From: Mytilus californianus
Lineage: Eukaryota; Mollusca; Bivalvia; Mytilida; Mytilidae
Assembly: GCF_021869535.1 (NCBI RefSeq)
Contig: NW_026262744.1
Span: 471,586 to 535,585 of the forward strand
Direction of reading: 5' to 3'
Length of the DNA: 64,000 nucleotides
How positions within the stretch are numbered: position 1 is the stretch's first letter; the number at the start of each line of letters is the position of its first letter. Below the pieces are notes generated by a model. The model was not told the DNA's origin. It ran no database searches and saw nothing but the letters and a program-made list of their open reading frames with translations. The position numbers and the translations under genes are program-made. Below are positions 10,834 through 19,529 of this stretch, in pieces.

Positions 10834-10859
10834 GTCCTGAGCGGTGTTTAGACGTACCG

Positions 10860-10868
10860 CAACTTAAC
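10860..10868 (+). repeat. Right target-site duplication (CAACTTAAC)
   Basis: Identical to 8612-8620. Confidence 0.85.
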
Positions 10869-11544
10869 AAGTTCAAATGACATCTCGAGTATTACATAAA
10901 TTATACACCAGCTTTATCTGCTTGATGATTTATACATTGATGATGCCACTTGTGTCGTTCCATTATCTTCAGTTCTGATGTTTTTACGCATGCATTTTAT
11001 CTACAGTCGCGCCGAATTCCGCATGGATTCCAACACCAATTTGTAATCAAAACAAGCAGTCTTATTATGTAACACGTTTGAAAATTGAGCACAGCAGACA
11101 ACATTGAAATATTATTTTCATCACTTAATCACAAAAATCTGAGCGTACTACCAACGACAAAATTATTTAAAAACTACCTGTATAAACCTCCGAACGATAT
11201 TTTCATATGGTATGCTATACCAGCATATTTAGTTTCTGATTTTGTTCTCGCCCTTTGGAAAACTTTCCATTAGTCTGAATAGAACAACTGGTTATTCTTA
11301 AGAATTTTTTAAATCGATGATCTATTTATCTATTAGGTAAGTTACAGTTTTAATGGTTTCATTTTTAATTTCGACCAAATGGTTACCTTAACTTAAAATA
11401 CTCGTATTTTAAATACAAAACTTGATCCTGCTATCTATGTTGAATTTATTTATAACTTGAGAGACATGCAACGACAAAATTATTTACAAAACGATTTTCA
11501 CTGTACTTGGGCCTAAGTAAAATCACACCTATATTGATCTCCGA
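10869..11544. other. No gene recognised
   Basis: AT-rich sequence with short frames lacking any motif I know. Confidence 0.35.
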
Positions 11545-11650
11545 GGGAAATTCAAAACGGAAAATCCCTAATCAAATGGCAAAATCAAACGAATGGACAT
11601 CAACTGACATATTCCTGACTTGGTACACGCATTTTCAAATGTAGAAAATT
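11545..11650 (-). repeat. Mussel-type dispersed repeat (reverse copy)
   Basis: AAACGGAAAATCCCTAATC ... TGACATATTCCTGACTTGGT ... TGTAGAAAATTGTGG is the complement of the repeat at about 28060-28200. I recognise it as a very common mussel genomic repeat; its class is not known to me. Confidence 0.65.
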
Positions 11651-12069
11651 GTGGATTGAACCAATTGAGCGGTCTAGAGAAGCCCGTCACTTAGTTCAAA
11701 GAAGAAAACAGTAATATCGTCTAAGAGAAAAAGGACAAGCATATCACAAATTTTCCGATTTAGTGTTTTCTTGTTTTAAACTGGATGGTGGTATTTCTTA
11801 TATAATCTAATTAAAGTCTGAAGAGAGTAAACATTATTTTCGTAAATGTGTTGTTTTTAAAGACATACAATGGCATAAATATTTTATCATTACCCGTGTA
11901 TCTGCAGTCTTGGGGGATTAAAAACAATGCAAATACATATTATACACCTTTTTTATCTTTTCTAGACCTTTTTAAAAAACTTAGATATAACCGATTATCT
12001 TTTGTTCACATCTTAATGCATCAAAAAGTCAACAAATGACGTTTTTTGTTTTCACAAAAGGTGAACAAC
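11651..12069. other. No gene recognised
   Basis: Non-coding. A stretch near 11690-11770 has some coding-like character in one frame (arginine/glutamine rich) but no motif. Confidence 0.3.
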
Positions 12070-12271
12070 ATGTCGCAAGGCGAAATTCCTGTCCCTATCC
12101 AATATATCCTCATTTTCCAGTGGCAGTCCAAATTTCCCCGACCAATGTCCACCATCCCGGATTGCCTGGATTAATACAACACGTACATTGTTATTTATTG
12201 TTAACTTGTTCTCGTCCTCAACATGCATGAAATATATGCAACTGGACGTTAAGCAACCAACAATCAATCAT
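12070..12271 (+). mobile_element. SINE-like element copy 4 (5' truncated, old)
   Basis: Holds only the 3' half, from the CTGTCCCTATCCAATATA block to GGACGTTAAGCAACCAACAA and an ATCA tail. More diverged than most copies. Confidence 0.85.
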
Positions 12272-12753
12272 TCGAGCAATTCTAAAATACAATTGGATTT
12301 TAAAGTTTTAGTAAATTTTCAATATTTAGTGGCTTTAGATCTTTCACAATCCACTGGCAATGTTCAGCCGGGAACATCCTTTTGGCTTTGATTGCAAATT
12401 GTCCTTTTTTGGAGAAGCCTTAAACTGGCCATCGAACAAACAGTTTAAATGCATGTCCAATTTCAATTTATAGTCTTAAAATTTACTGGGCCGCCAGGAT
12501 GGCTGATGAATTATGAACCCATCCTGGCCATTCTCGTAATATGACATGAATGAAGGGTTCGTGACCTCCATAATATTAGCCTTCTTCGTCACACTCAGCT
12601 CCATTTTGTCCAGTGCACTTAGTCTCCTTTTTGCTTTCTGATGATAAATACATTAATGATTTTATTATCATCGTTCAATGTTTTATATCTAATTATTTCT
12701 ATAAATCGAAATACAGGTATTGAATAGTATATACAAATGTTTAATTTTAATAA
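12272..12753. other. No gene recognised
   Basis: Non-coding sequence between two SINE-like copies. Confidence 0.35.
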
Positions 12754-13177
12754 CCCTTAAGGGTGACTGGGGAATAGAAATATGGTCACCATTGGTCTTC
12801 CTCCGACCGGCAGTAAAACCCTTGCTAAAGTGGGGCGTCCGTTTGGCTGTGCGGGATGTACAAATTTGCAACCACATTCGGTCAGAATGGGGACGTTAAA
12901 TCCGATGCCTCGTTTAAAGAGAGTGCCACGCTATTTGCACGTTAAGAACCCTTGCAACAACTCTTTGAGGGGTCCGTAGGTGACCTGTTGTAGGGCTAAA
13001 TTTCTGTCCCTATCCATTATACCCTTTTTTTCCGTGGCAGTCTTGATTTCTCCGACCTTAATCCCGGAAGCCCCTATTATAGAACCTACCTATTGTATTT
13101 ATTGTAAATTTGTTCTCGTCCTGGATATGCATGAAATATTTGCCACTGGACGTTTAGCAACCAACAATCAATCAATC
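12754..13177 (+). mobile_element. SINE-like element copy 5 (full length)
   Basis: Head CCCTTAAGGGTGACTGGGG to tail AACAATCAATCAATC. Several private differences (for example TTTAAAGAGAGTG, ACGTTTAGC), so it is older than copies 6 or 8. No clear target duplication. Confidence 0.92.
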
Positions 13178-13621
13178 TAAATGAACATGTCCTGCAAGTT
13201 CAACTTTTACACTGGAAATATAATCACTTTAGAGGAAAGTATCCAGAAAAAAAATGATATTTTAAACTTACCTTGTTTATACTCCTCCCAGTTTTCAAAT
13301 TAGGCATGTTAGAATACCTCTGATAACGAAACCCACATTCCATACTTTCACTTGTTACTTCTAATACTCCTTTTTTGGTAGGTACATTTTTTTTCTATTA
13401 ACTTGTTTTTTCTGTACAACATTTCTCATTACTTTGCGTTTTTGTCCAGGAATTTTGTCCTTACGGGCAGTCCAGAAAGCTTGGGAATTTGTTCTTGAAG
13501 AAATAAATCTACATTCATCAGCATATTGTGAATATTGTGAAGAGTTTATGGCGACGAAACACTATACATTGCATTTTTTATGTCTCTAATGGCAATGATG
13601 CATTTTTCCCTGTCATTTCTG
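13178..13621. other. No gene recognised
   Basis: AT-rich spacer downstream of the SWIM-type remnant on the minus strand. Confidence 0.3.
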
Positions 13622-14086
13622 TCAATTCTGATTGACATTCTTCCTGTACCAAATCTGAAATTCAAAATGGTCTTCTGTTTCTAAAGCAATACATTCTTCC
13701 ATGATGTTAACTTTATTGTCCGAGGAGACTGCTTTGTCCGTTATATCACTATCCATATTAAATAAAGGTCGATTTTTGTACTCTGATGGCAAGAAATCGA
13801 TCCATAGGCATGGTATTGAGTGAATAAGGCCAGCAGATGTTTGCAACGCCAGTGATTCCTTTTCCAGTTAAAACAGGAACAATATGGTCCACCAGTATTG
13901 ATCAACATAGTGTACCGAGTCGGAGTCAGGGCTTCTAACATTAAAGCCATCTTCTGTAACTATTATACTGCCAGGTGGAATTTCTAATTCACTCGGTGGT
14001 ATTCTATCCAGACAGTGTGTCAAAAGACTATTTAGGTCTATCTTGTAAAAATGATGGAATATTAGATGAATATGACCTGTTCTCAT
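13622..14086 (-). pseudogene. SWIM zinc-finger protein remnant (transposase-type)
   Basis: Three overlapping minus-strand frames together make one decayed protein. The first (14086 to about 13900) gives KIDLNSLLTHCLDRIPPSE then IIVTEDGFNVRSPDSDSVHY. The second (about 13950-13790) gives GGPYCSCFNWKRNHWRCKHL. The third (about 13846-13622) continues IHSIPCLWIDFLPSEY. The pattern CxC...CxH (CSC, then CKH) with a preceding short strand is the SWIM zinc finger, found in Mutator-like transposases and many invertebrate transposon-derived proteins. At least two frameshifts separate the pieces, so it is dead. It is not closely similar to the remnant at 3222-4110. The SWIM call is firm; transposase origin is inference. 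Confidence 0.65.
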
Positions 14087-15327
14087 GCATATAGGAGGTA
14101 TTCTTCTTATTTATCTGAAAAATTAAGAAAACAAATGCTGACATGTTCACGAGGGGTTTTCTTAGATTAATCATAACGGTGCAAGCTGATATCTAAAACC
14201 CAAGTCATGCCTTAAATGCCTGACAATAACTAAGTTAGTAAGTAAGTAAATTAATTATTTTAGTGACATGTGTATCATAACATACAGCCGCCATACATCC
14301 ATTAATCAATAATTGAATGTTCTTAGGGATATCCGGTTAAAAATGCACCCTTTTCTTTTGATAGTACAATTCCTATTTATATAATATTGTATAAAAATCT
14401 CGGGGGGGGGGGGGGGGGGGCTACTTCAATACTTAATTGATAGGGGGTTCCGCTGGGGTTCTATTACCTCATCCTTTTCATATAATTTAGATTTTAAAAA
14501 TGTATACCTTTTCATATATTGCGTAGGTAAAAATGTAACCTTTTCCCATATTGTTTGGGTTCCATGTGGTGTGTAATGTAAGAGTGGAATACCAAAGTGT
14601 CAAAAGAGAAACATTGGTTGATAAAAAAACAGCCCGGAACACCAAGAAAGATGGCAGACGAAGTTGTGGGAACTTTATTGACCTTATCATATATTTCTGA
14701 TAGTTTTCCCGACCTATTCACATATATTCAAGCTAGAAAAGGTGACTTATTCCAGCGGCACGTCCTATCACCTTATATATAGGAAGTATAGGGAGTTTAT
14801 CTTTTGCATTTTTGATACAGGACTTAATCGACTAATTGAGGTCGTAATCATCGTTGTGACCTTGAGATGCGAGTCTTCTAAATATGGAATGGGTTTATAT
14901 AAACACTAGACTAGACTAAATATAAATAATGTATATTAGAGAGAGTCCTTCATGACCATTATTATATGAATAAACCAGGCGAGTCACTACTTGTTATTTT
15001 GAAAAGGCATGTGACTTTACAGAAAAATTGAGAGACAAGGCATCTTACAAAGGTTTTAATCCATTGTACTGTTTTTCATCAATTGTTATGCAGAAATCCA
15101 CCTTTCTTTTTTTATTTCACTACTCATAAGAATGATAACTGTAGCCATGCATGCCTATATTCTTTAGGTGAAATATCTTGATTTAGCAATAAATCTTTAT
15201 TAAAATACATACGTGATTTTACTCTAGGGCATCATTTCATTCACTATGATTGATACCATTGAAGATAATGATTTCCTATCCTGTATGTTTCTCATGTATT
15301 TCGATTTTAAATCACAAAGCATTTTTA
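14087..15327. other. No gene recognised; contains G19 homopolymer
   Basis: Includes a run of 19 G at 14402-14420. The 14430-14930 part looks like a dispersed mussel repeat by memory (the stretch GACTTATTCCAGCGGCACGT and its neighbours), but I cannot name a class. Confidence 0.35.
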
Positions 15328-15748
15328 CCCCCAAGGGTGACTGGGGAATAGAAGTATGGTCACCATTGGTCTTCCTCCGACCGGCAGTAAAACCCGTGCT
15401 AAAGTGGGGCGTCCGTTTGGCTGTGCGGGATGTACAAATTTGCAGCCACGTCCGGTCAGAATGGGGACGTTAAATCCGATGTCTCGTGTAAAGAGAGTGC
15501 CACGCTCTTTGCACGTTAAGAACCCTTGCAACAACTCTTTGAGGGGTCCGTAGGTGACCTGTTGCAAGGCTAAATTTCTGTCCCTATCCAATATACCCTC
15601 ATTTCCCGTGGCAGTCTAAATTTCTCCGACCTTAATCCCTTAATCTATTACAGAACCTACCTATTGTATTTATTGTGAACTTGTTCTCGTCCTGAATATG
15701 CATGAAATATTTGCCACTGGACGTTAAGCAACCAACAACAATCAATCA
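15328..15748 (+). mobile_element. SINE-like element copy 6 (reference copy)
   Basis: Full length. Target duplication CAAAGCATTTTT on both sides (left just before 15328, right 15748 onward). Internal landmarks: A-box-like TGGCTGTGCGG at 15418-15428; hairpin AAAGAG/CTCTTT at 15490-15495 and 15505-15510; 10-bp perfect inverted repeat CCTTGCAACA/TGTTGCAAGG at 15524-15533 and 15560-15569; tail (ATCA)n. The core ACGTTAAATCCGATG ... TTTGCACGTTAAGAACCC resembles conserved central domains of broad invertebrate SINE superfamilies (recognised from memory). Shares GATTAAGGGATTAAGG and CCCGTGCTAAAG with copies 8 and 17. Confidence 0.93.
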
Positions 15749-16869
15749 AAGCATTTTTTCTAAACCATTTGGCGTGTTTATCTTTATATTGGACATGTCA
15801 GAACGAAAACAGTTCACCAATCGCTTAAAAAAAGCAAATATAAGTATATATAAAGAATTCCAGATAAAAATGCAGAAATGAGGTTTTTACCCACCAAAAT
15901 TTGAATTAATTGAGTGATTATTTGTTTTTATAATATTATTATATTGTTTTTGTTTCAATAGCAGTAAGATGAATAAAGTGAAGTTAGAAATGACTAGACT
16001 TATTTTGTACCCGACAAGGCAAGACCATATCAGTCGCTATGACTTTTATGTCCTTTGGTCTCTGACGGAGATTTGTCTCATTGGCAATCATACCACATCA
16101 ATTTTGTATACTAAAATAAAAGATTGGAAGGAAAACAAGAATGAATATATTTATTCCCCCATTAGGGAGCAACCGTTTATCTTCAAAAAGGTAAGTTGGG
16201 ATGCTGTGTTTTTAATTGTAAGTCGGAATATTTTTTTTGGCTCAAGGCGCAAACAAAAATCGTAATCTAACACATGTTTTCGTTCAAGCCGAACTACCTT
16301 TTTCAATTGAAATCTTATTCACTTAAATACTTTTTAACTGAAAAAAAATATTTAACGGGTCGCAACTGTAAATGACGACGGATGTCGAACACTGAACATT
16401 TGTAACATGCATATAAAATCACTATTATCAAGATTGATACTGCTTTAAATTTAGATTGTGATGACATATTTAACACACCATATCTATCTGATACAGGTCA
16501 AGGAATAGAAGTAATTAAAATTGGACTTATTGATCAATATAGGAAATCAGAAGAAGTGCAAAACAGTTTACTCACTTTCTCAGTTAGAACAAGGTGTATT
16601 CACTCTCCTGAAAAACTCATTTGATATACTCCTTTGGCGTGCAATATCTTTAGGGCAGTTTCATTACTGTTCAGTGTAGCATTGCTGCATAGGATCCAAT
16701 GAAATTTGAATGCATCTCAGTGAAAGATACTGAAATAAGATACAGACGAAAAGGTTAAATATTTGTTACCTTTGTCGGAAAGCGGTTAAGGTTAGAACGG
16801 TATCTACGAGAGGCTTCAACCATAAGTGCAATAACGTATTTCTAACTTAATTTTGGACTGTGGTGCATA
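15749..16869. other. No gene; short mussel-type tail at 16040-16105
   Basis: Contains TCCTTTGGTCTCTGACGG then GGCAATCATACCACATC (16045-16100), a tail that I recognise as common in mussel repeats and that recurs at 27620-27690. The open frame across it (15969-16265) is probably just this repeat. Confidence 0.5.
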
Positions 16870-17010
16870 ATGTAAAAGAGGGACGACAGATACCAGAGGG
16901 ATAGTCAAACTCATAGATTGAAAATAAAACTGACAACGCCATGCATGGCTAAAAATAAAAGACAAACAGACAAATAATAGTACAGAAGACACAACATAGA
17001 AAACGCGTTG
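16870..17010 (+). repeat. Mussel-type dispersed repeat, partial
   Basis: GAGGGACGACAGATACCAGA ... CTGACAACGCCATG ... ACACAACATAGAAAA. The same repeat is present in longer form at 23036-23270. Confidence 0.75.
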
Positions 17011-17734
17011 TTTCAGTTTATAGAAATTTGTAATAAATTTTACAATAGGTGCTGATAGTTTTACCTTCATTTGGTTTTCTGCCACTGCTTCTTAGTAACC
17101 CCCCGAGTTTGACCTTTTGATTCTACCCGAGTTAACTCGACATCAACCATGGGTCGGGGCAGATTTAGTCGAGTTTCAAGATGGCGTCAAGTAATTGCAA
17201 CAATAAACATTGATACAAAATAACTGGTTTTTGACATAATACAACCAAAGAAAGAGACTGACAAGGGGAATTTAGTTTTGCCTCTATTTTGGAAAAAACA
17301 AATATTGTTCGTGTGTGTATCAACTGTCGGTGATGTTTATAAATAAAACAGAAATTATTTTTTTTTTCTAAGAACAAATTTTTTTCTCACAATTTTTTTC
17401 ACTAACAAACTTTTTTTCTAAAGCATACAGGATCAGGTCTTTTCTTTCTGAAACAATATGTATTTTTTTTTATTTTAAAGCTCAGTAGATACTAATTTTT
17501 TTCACTTCCCTTATGATACAACTCGGTGTAAGAGTTTTGACTTCGATTCGTAAAGGTTTCGCACATGCGCATGAACACTGATCTTTTAACTCGAGTCTAC
17601 CCGAGTTAGACAATCGAAGTAGGCCCAGGAGTCTATATGAATGACAAAAATAGCATATTATGTGTCTAACGACAGTTACAGTATTTTTTAAATGTACTGT
17701 AACTATATCTGACGACGACAGCATGTCACAGTAC
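17011..17734. other. No gene recognised
   Basis: AT-rich with T-runs (17350-17470). CCCGAGTTAACTCGA (17127) and ACCCGAGTTAGAC (17598) are short related words; significance unknown. Confidence 0.3.
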
Positions 17735-17810
17735 AGTAAGTGGCAAGAATTTTTTGTTACGTCTCACAGGTAAGGAAAAATAATTTTGTAGTTTATAGTA
17801 TGAAAAGGTG
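17735..17810 (+). repeat. Dispersed element end (ACGTCWCACAGGTAA block)
   Basis: AAGTGGCAAGAATTTTTTGT, then TTACGTCTCACAGGTAAGG and TAGTATGAAAAGGTG. A closely similar block is present at 22970-23040 and 43095-43175, so this is a boundary or conserved part of a dispersed element of unknown class. Confidence 0.55.
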
Positions 17811-18495
17811 CTGTTTAAATCCAACTTTTACTACGCCTGATCTATTAAATGTTGTCCATTTGTTTGATATGGTTGAGCTGTTGATTTTGTCATGATTGAT
17901 AAGGGTCTTTCCGATTTGTATTTTCCTCGGAGTTCAGTATAATTGAGATTTTACTTATTATACGAATGAAGTACTATCCGACGTGTTTACTCTGGGACTA
18001 TTATCCTAAGAAGTCTTAGTATGATAATCTCAGGTTTACTAGAGTTTGGGCTTATTCCACCGGCTAAGGTAAGGTTTACACATTATTAATCAATGTTATA
18101 CAGATCGAAATCGTCCTAAATTGCGTGTTGGATTGAATTACGGACTTAATATTTACATTAATAAATGATTTATTCCCATGTCAGACTTTTGACGATTCTA
18201 CAATGACACCAGACAGTGTCCCTGTGTTTTGTTTCCCACTCGCTGTCCGTGTCCTTTGATGTTGAAATGATTTCGGATCCTCCTGTCTTTATGGTCTCTG
18301 AAAATCACTCTGTCCCAGATGCATCTTTATAGAGAAATTCGTCTTTAACATGCCTTGCCAGCGTGGTATTCTCGGAGTGTGTGCAATCTGCAATGAAACA
18401 ATTAATTTCGTAAATAAAATCGACAACAACAGCGATACAGAAATATGAACACACATTTTTCATGGTTCTATTTAGATAGAAAACATAAAGCATAC
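17811..18495. other. No gene recognised; mussel-type repeat near 17860-17950
   Basis: TTTGATATGGTTGAGCTG ... TTTCCTCGGAGTTCAGTAT is a mussel-type repeat ending. Minus-strand 18300-18400 may hold a second exon of the 18496-18783 protein after an acceptor (TTTCATTGCAG), reading HVKDEFLYKDASGT, but its frame does not match phase 0 of the upstream donor. Confidence 0.35.
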
Positions 18496-18783
18496 CTCTA
18501 CCACCAGTCCTTTAATTGATAGCATGCTACAATCTGGCATTGTAGCTGCCTCTCTTATCGTCATGAATGTAGCTGTTGGCGGGTATATTAAATCTCTGGC
18601 CTGCCTTTCCTTTTCTCGGTCTACTAGCACCTCACTTGTATTCGATACTTTGGATTTGTTGTTTATGCCATTACTGACACTGTAATTTCTGATTAGTATC
18701 GACTTGCCTTTAGCCAATTTTTCAACCATAGACAAGTCATTCAAGACAGCCTTCTTAATACCAGATGTGTCGGCCATTGACAT
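18496..18783 (-). CDS. Candidate first coding exon, possible OB-fold protein
   Basis: Starts at ATG (18783) and runs 96 codons open to a good donor, GAG|GTATGC (GT at 18495-18494). It reads MSMADTSGIKKAVLNDLSMV, with GKSILIRNYSVSN, VLVDREKERQARDLIYPPT and MLSIKGLVVE further on. The strand-like hydrophobic spacing and the G-K-S-I-L-I-R-N-Y-S pattern recall RPA-like OB folds found in transposon-associated invertebrate proteins, but that is a weak resemblance. A possible next exon near 18330-18400 fits only with a phase change, so the gene may be broken. It lies between short inverted words (AGTGGCAAGAA at about 17740 and its complement near 18825), so it could belong to a mobile element. Confidence 0.35.
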
Positions 18784-19529
18784 GGTCGTATATTGGTTTC
18801 CAGCTTACGATGCAATCTGCTGACTTCTTGCCACTAACTTAACTTTTATTGGTGACGTTGTACTGTTACCAGTGTTGATTTTTTATTGTTTAAAAGAAAT
18901 TATATCGATTTTTCATACGTTTTCCCGGACTTTTTTGATTGCTAGATTTTTTGTACTTTGAAGTTCGTTACTTTCCTCCTCACTTTTTTGTTTCCTAAAT
19001 TGAAAGCATGAACGTGGTCACACGCATTTAAAAGTATCATAAACTTCGCCGACTCACAATGTAAGTTTATAATTTATAGTTTTTAATGATTGTATGATGA
19101 AAGTTAATATGTTTTCACATCAAAATAAATATTGTGTATGTGTATATCAGCCAAAAGTGAAATATGATGATTGTTAATTTTGTCACGGTTTTTACAAAAG
19201 TATGGAAAGCCATTTTGGTGCTATAATTTTTGAATGATTTGATTGAAAATTCATTTTGATACATAGATTTGAACTGTTAGTTTTATGATTTTTGTAGTCA
19301 TGAGTATGATGAGTTAGCTAAGGTTTTTGTTTTGGTAGCTTTTTACCAACATCACAGCACATATATGTAGACTCATACTATTTCATGGTTTTCGGAATAA
19401 ATGATTATACCTGTTTTTGGCTTATGGTTATACTATGCACTGAGGCAGAACAGTAAAAAGATTGTAAAGACACAGTTTGATACAGAATAATATGCAGACA
19501 TTGTAGTTCCTACAAACAATTTTATGAAA
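18784..19529. other. Upstream flank of BEL/Pao gag; LTR not identified
   Basis: A 5' LTR and primer-binding site should lie here if the element at 19577 were intact. I could not define either by eye. Confidence 0.35.

Larger units (their letters stand above)
8621..10859. mobile_element. 2.24-kb DNA transposon with TIRs and 9-bp target duplication
   Basis: The left end reads GGGTACGTCTAAACACTGCT and the right end, reverse-complemented, reads CGGTACGTCTAAACACCGCT. Just inside both ends is the perfect palindrome CTGAGTGCACTCAG: once on the left (8650-8663) and twice on the right (10797-10810 and 10817-10830). Flanks carry a perfect 9-bp duplication, CAACTTAAC. A 9-bp duplication is most typical of Mutator-like elements, but I see no transposase. 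The interior is AT-rich, with one uncharacterised open frame on the minus strand (9465-9761) and internal repeats. It is therefore probably a non-autonomous element, perhaps carrying a captured exon. Superfamily is inferred; boundaries are seen directly. Confidence 0.85.

Noticed and set aside
15325..15591. Recurrent 88-115-codon open frame (MDRDRNLALQQVTYGPLKEL...) in at least ten places, and a second on the opposite strand (MVTIGLPPTGSKTLAKVGRP...)
   Set aside because: Both are the two strands of the SINE-like element. The frames are shared because the copies are recent, not through selection; several copies break them, and they start at differing points outside the element.
16816..17085. 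Minus-strand frame MAENQMKVKLSAPIVKFITN...
   Set aside because: Runs through the mussel-type dispersed repeat at 16870-17010; a similar chance frame appears at the second copy (22984-23251).
19338..19357. TGGTAGCTTTTTACCAACAT as a primer-binding site for the BEL/Pao copy
   Set aside because: Only a short TGG start and no tRNA 3' complement that I can confirm; LTR edges not found.
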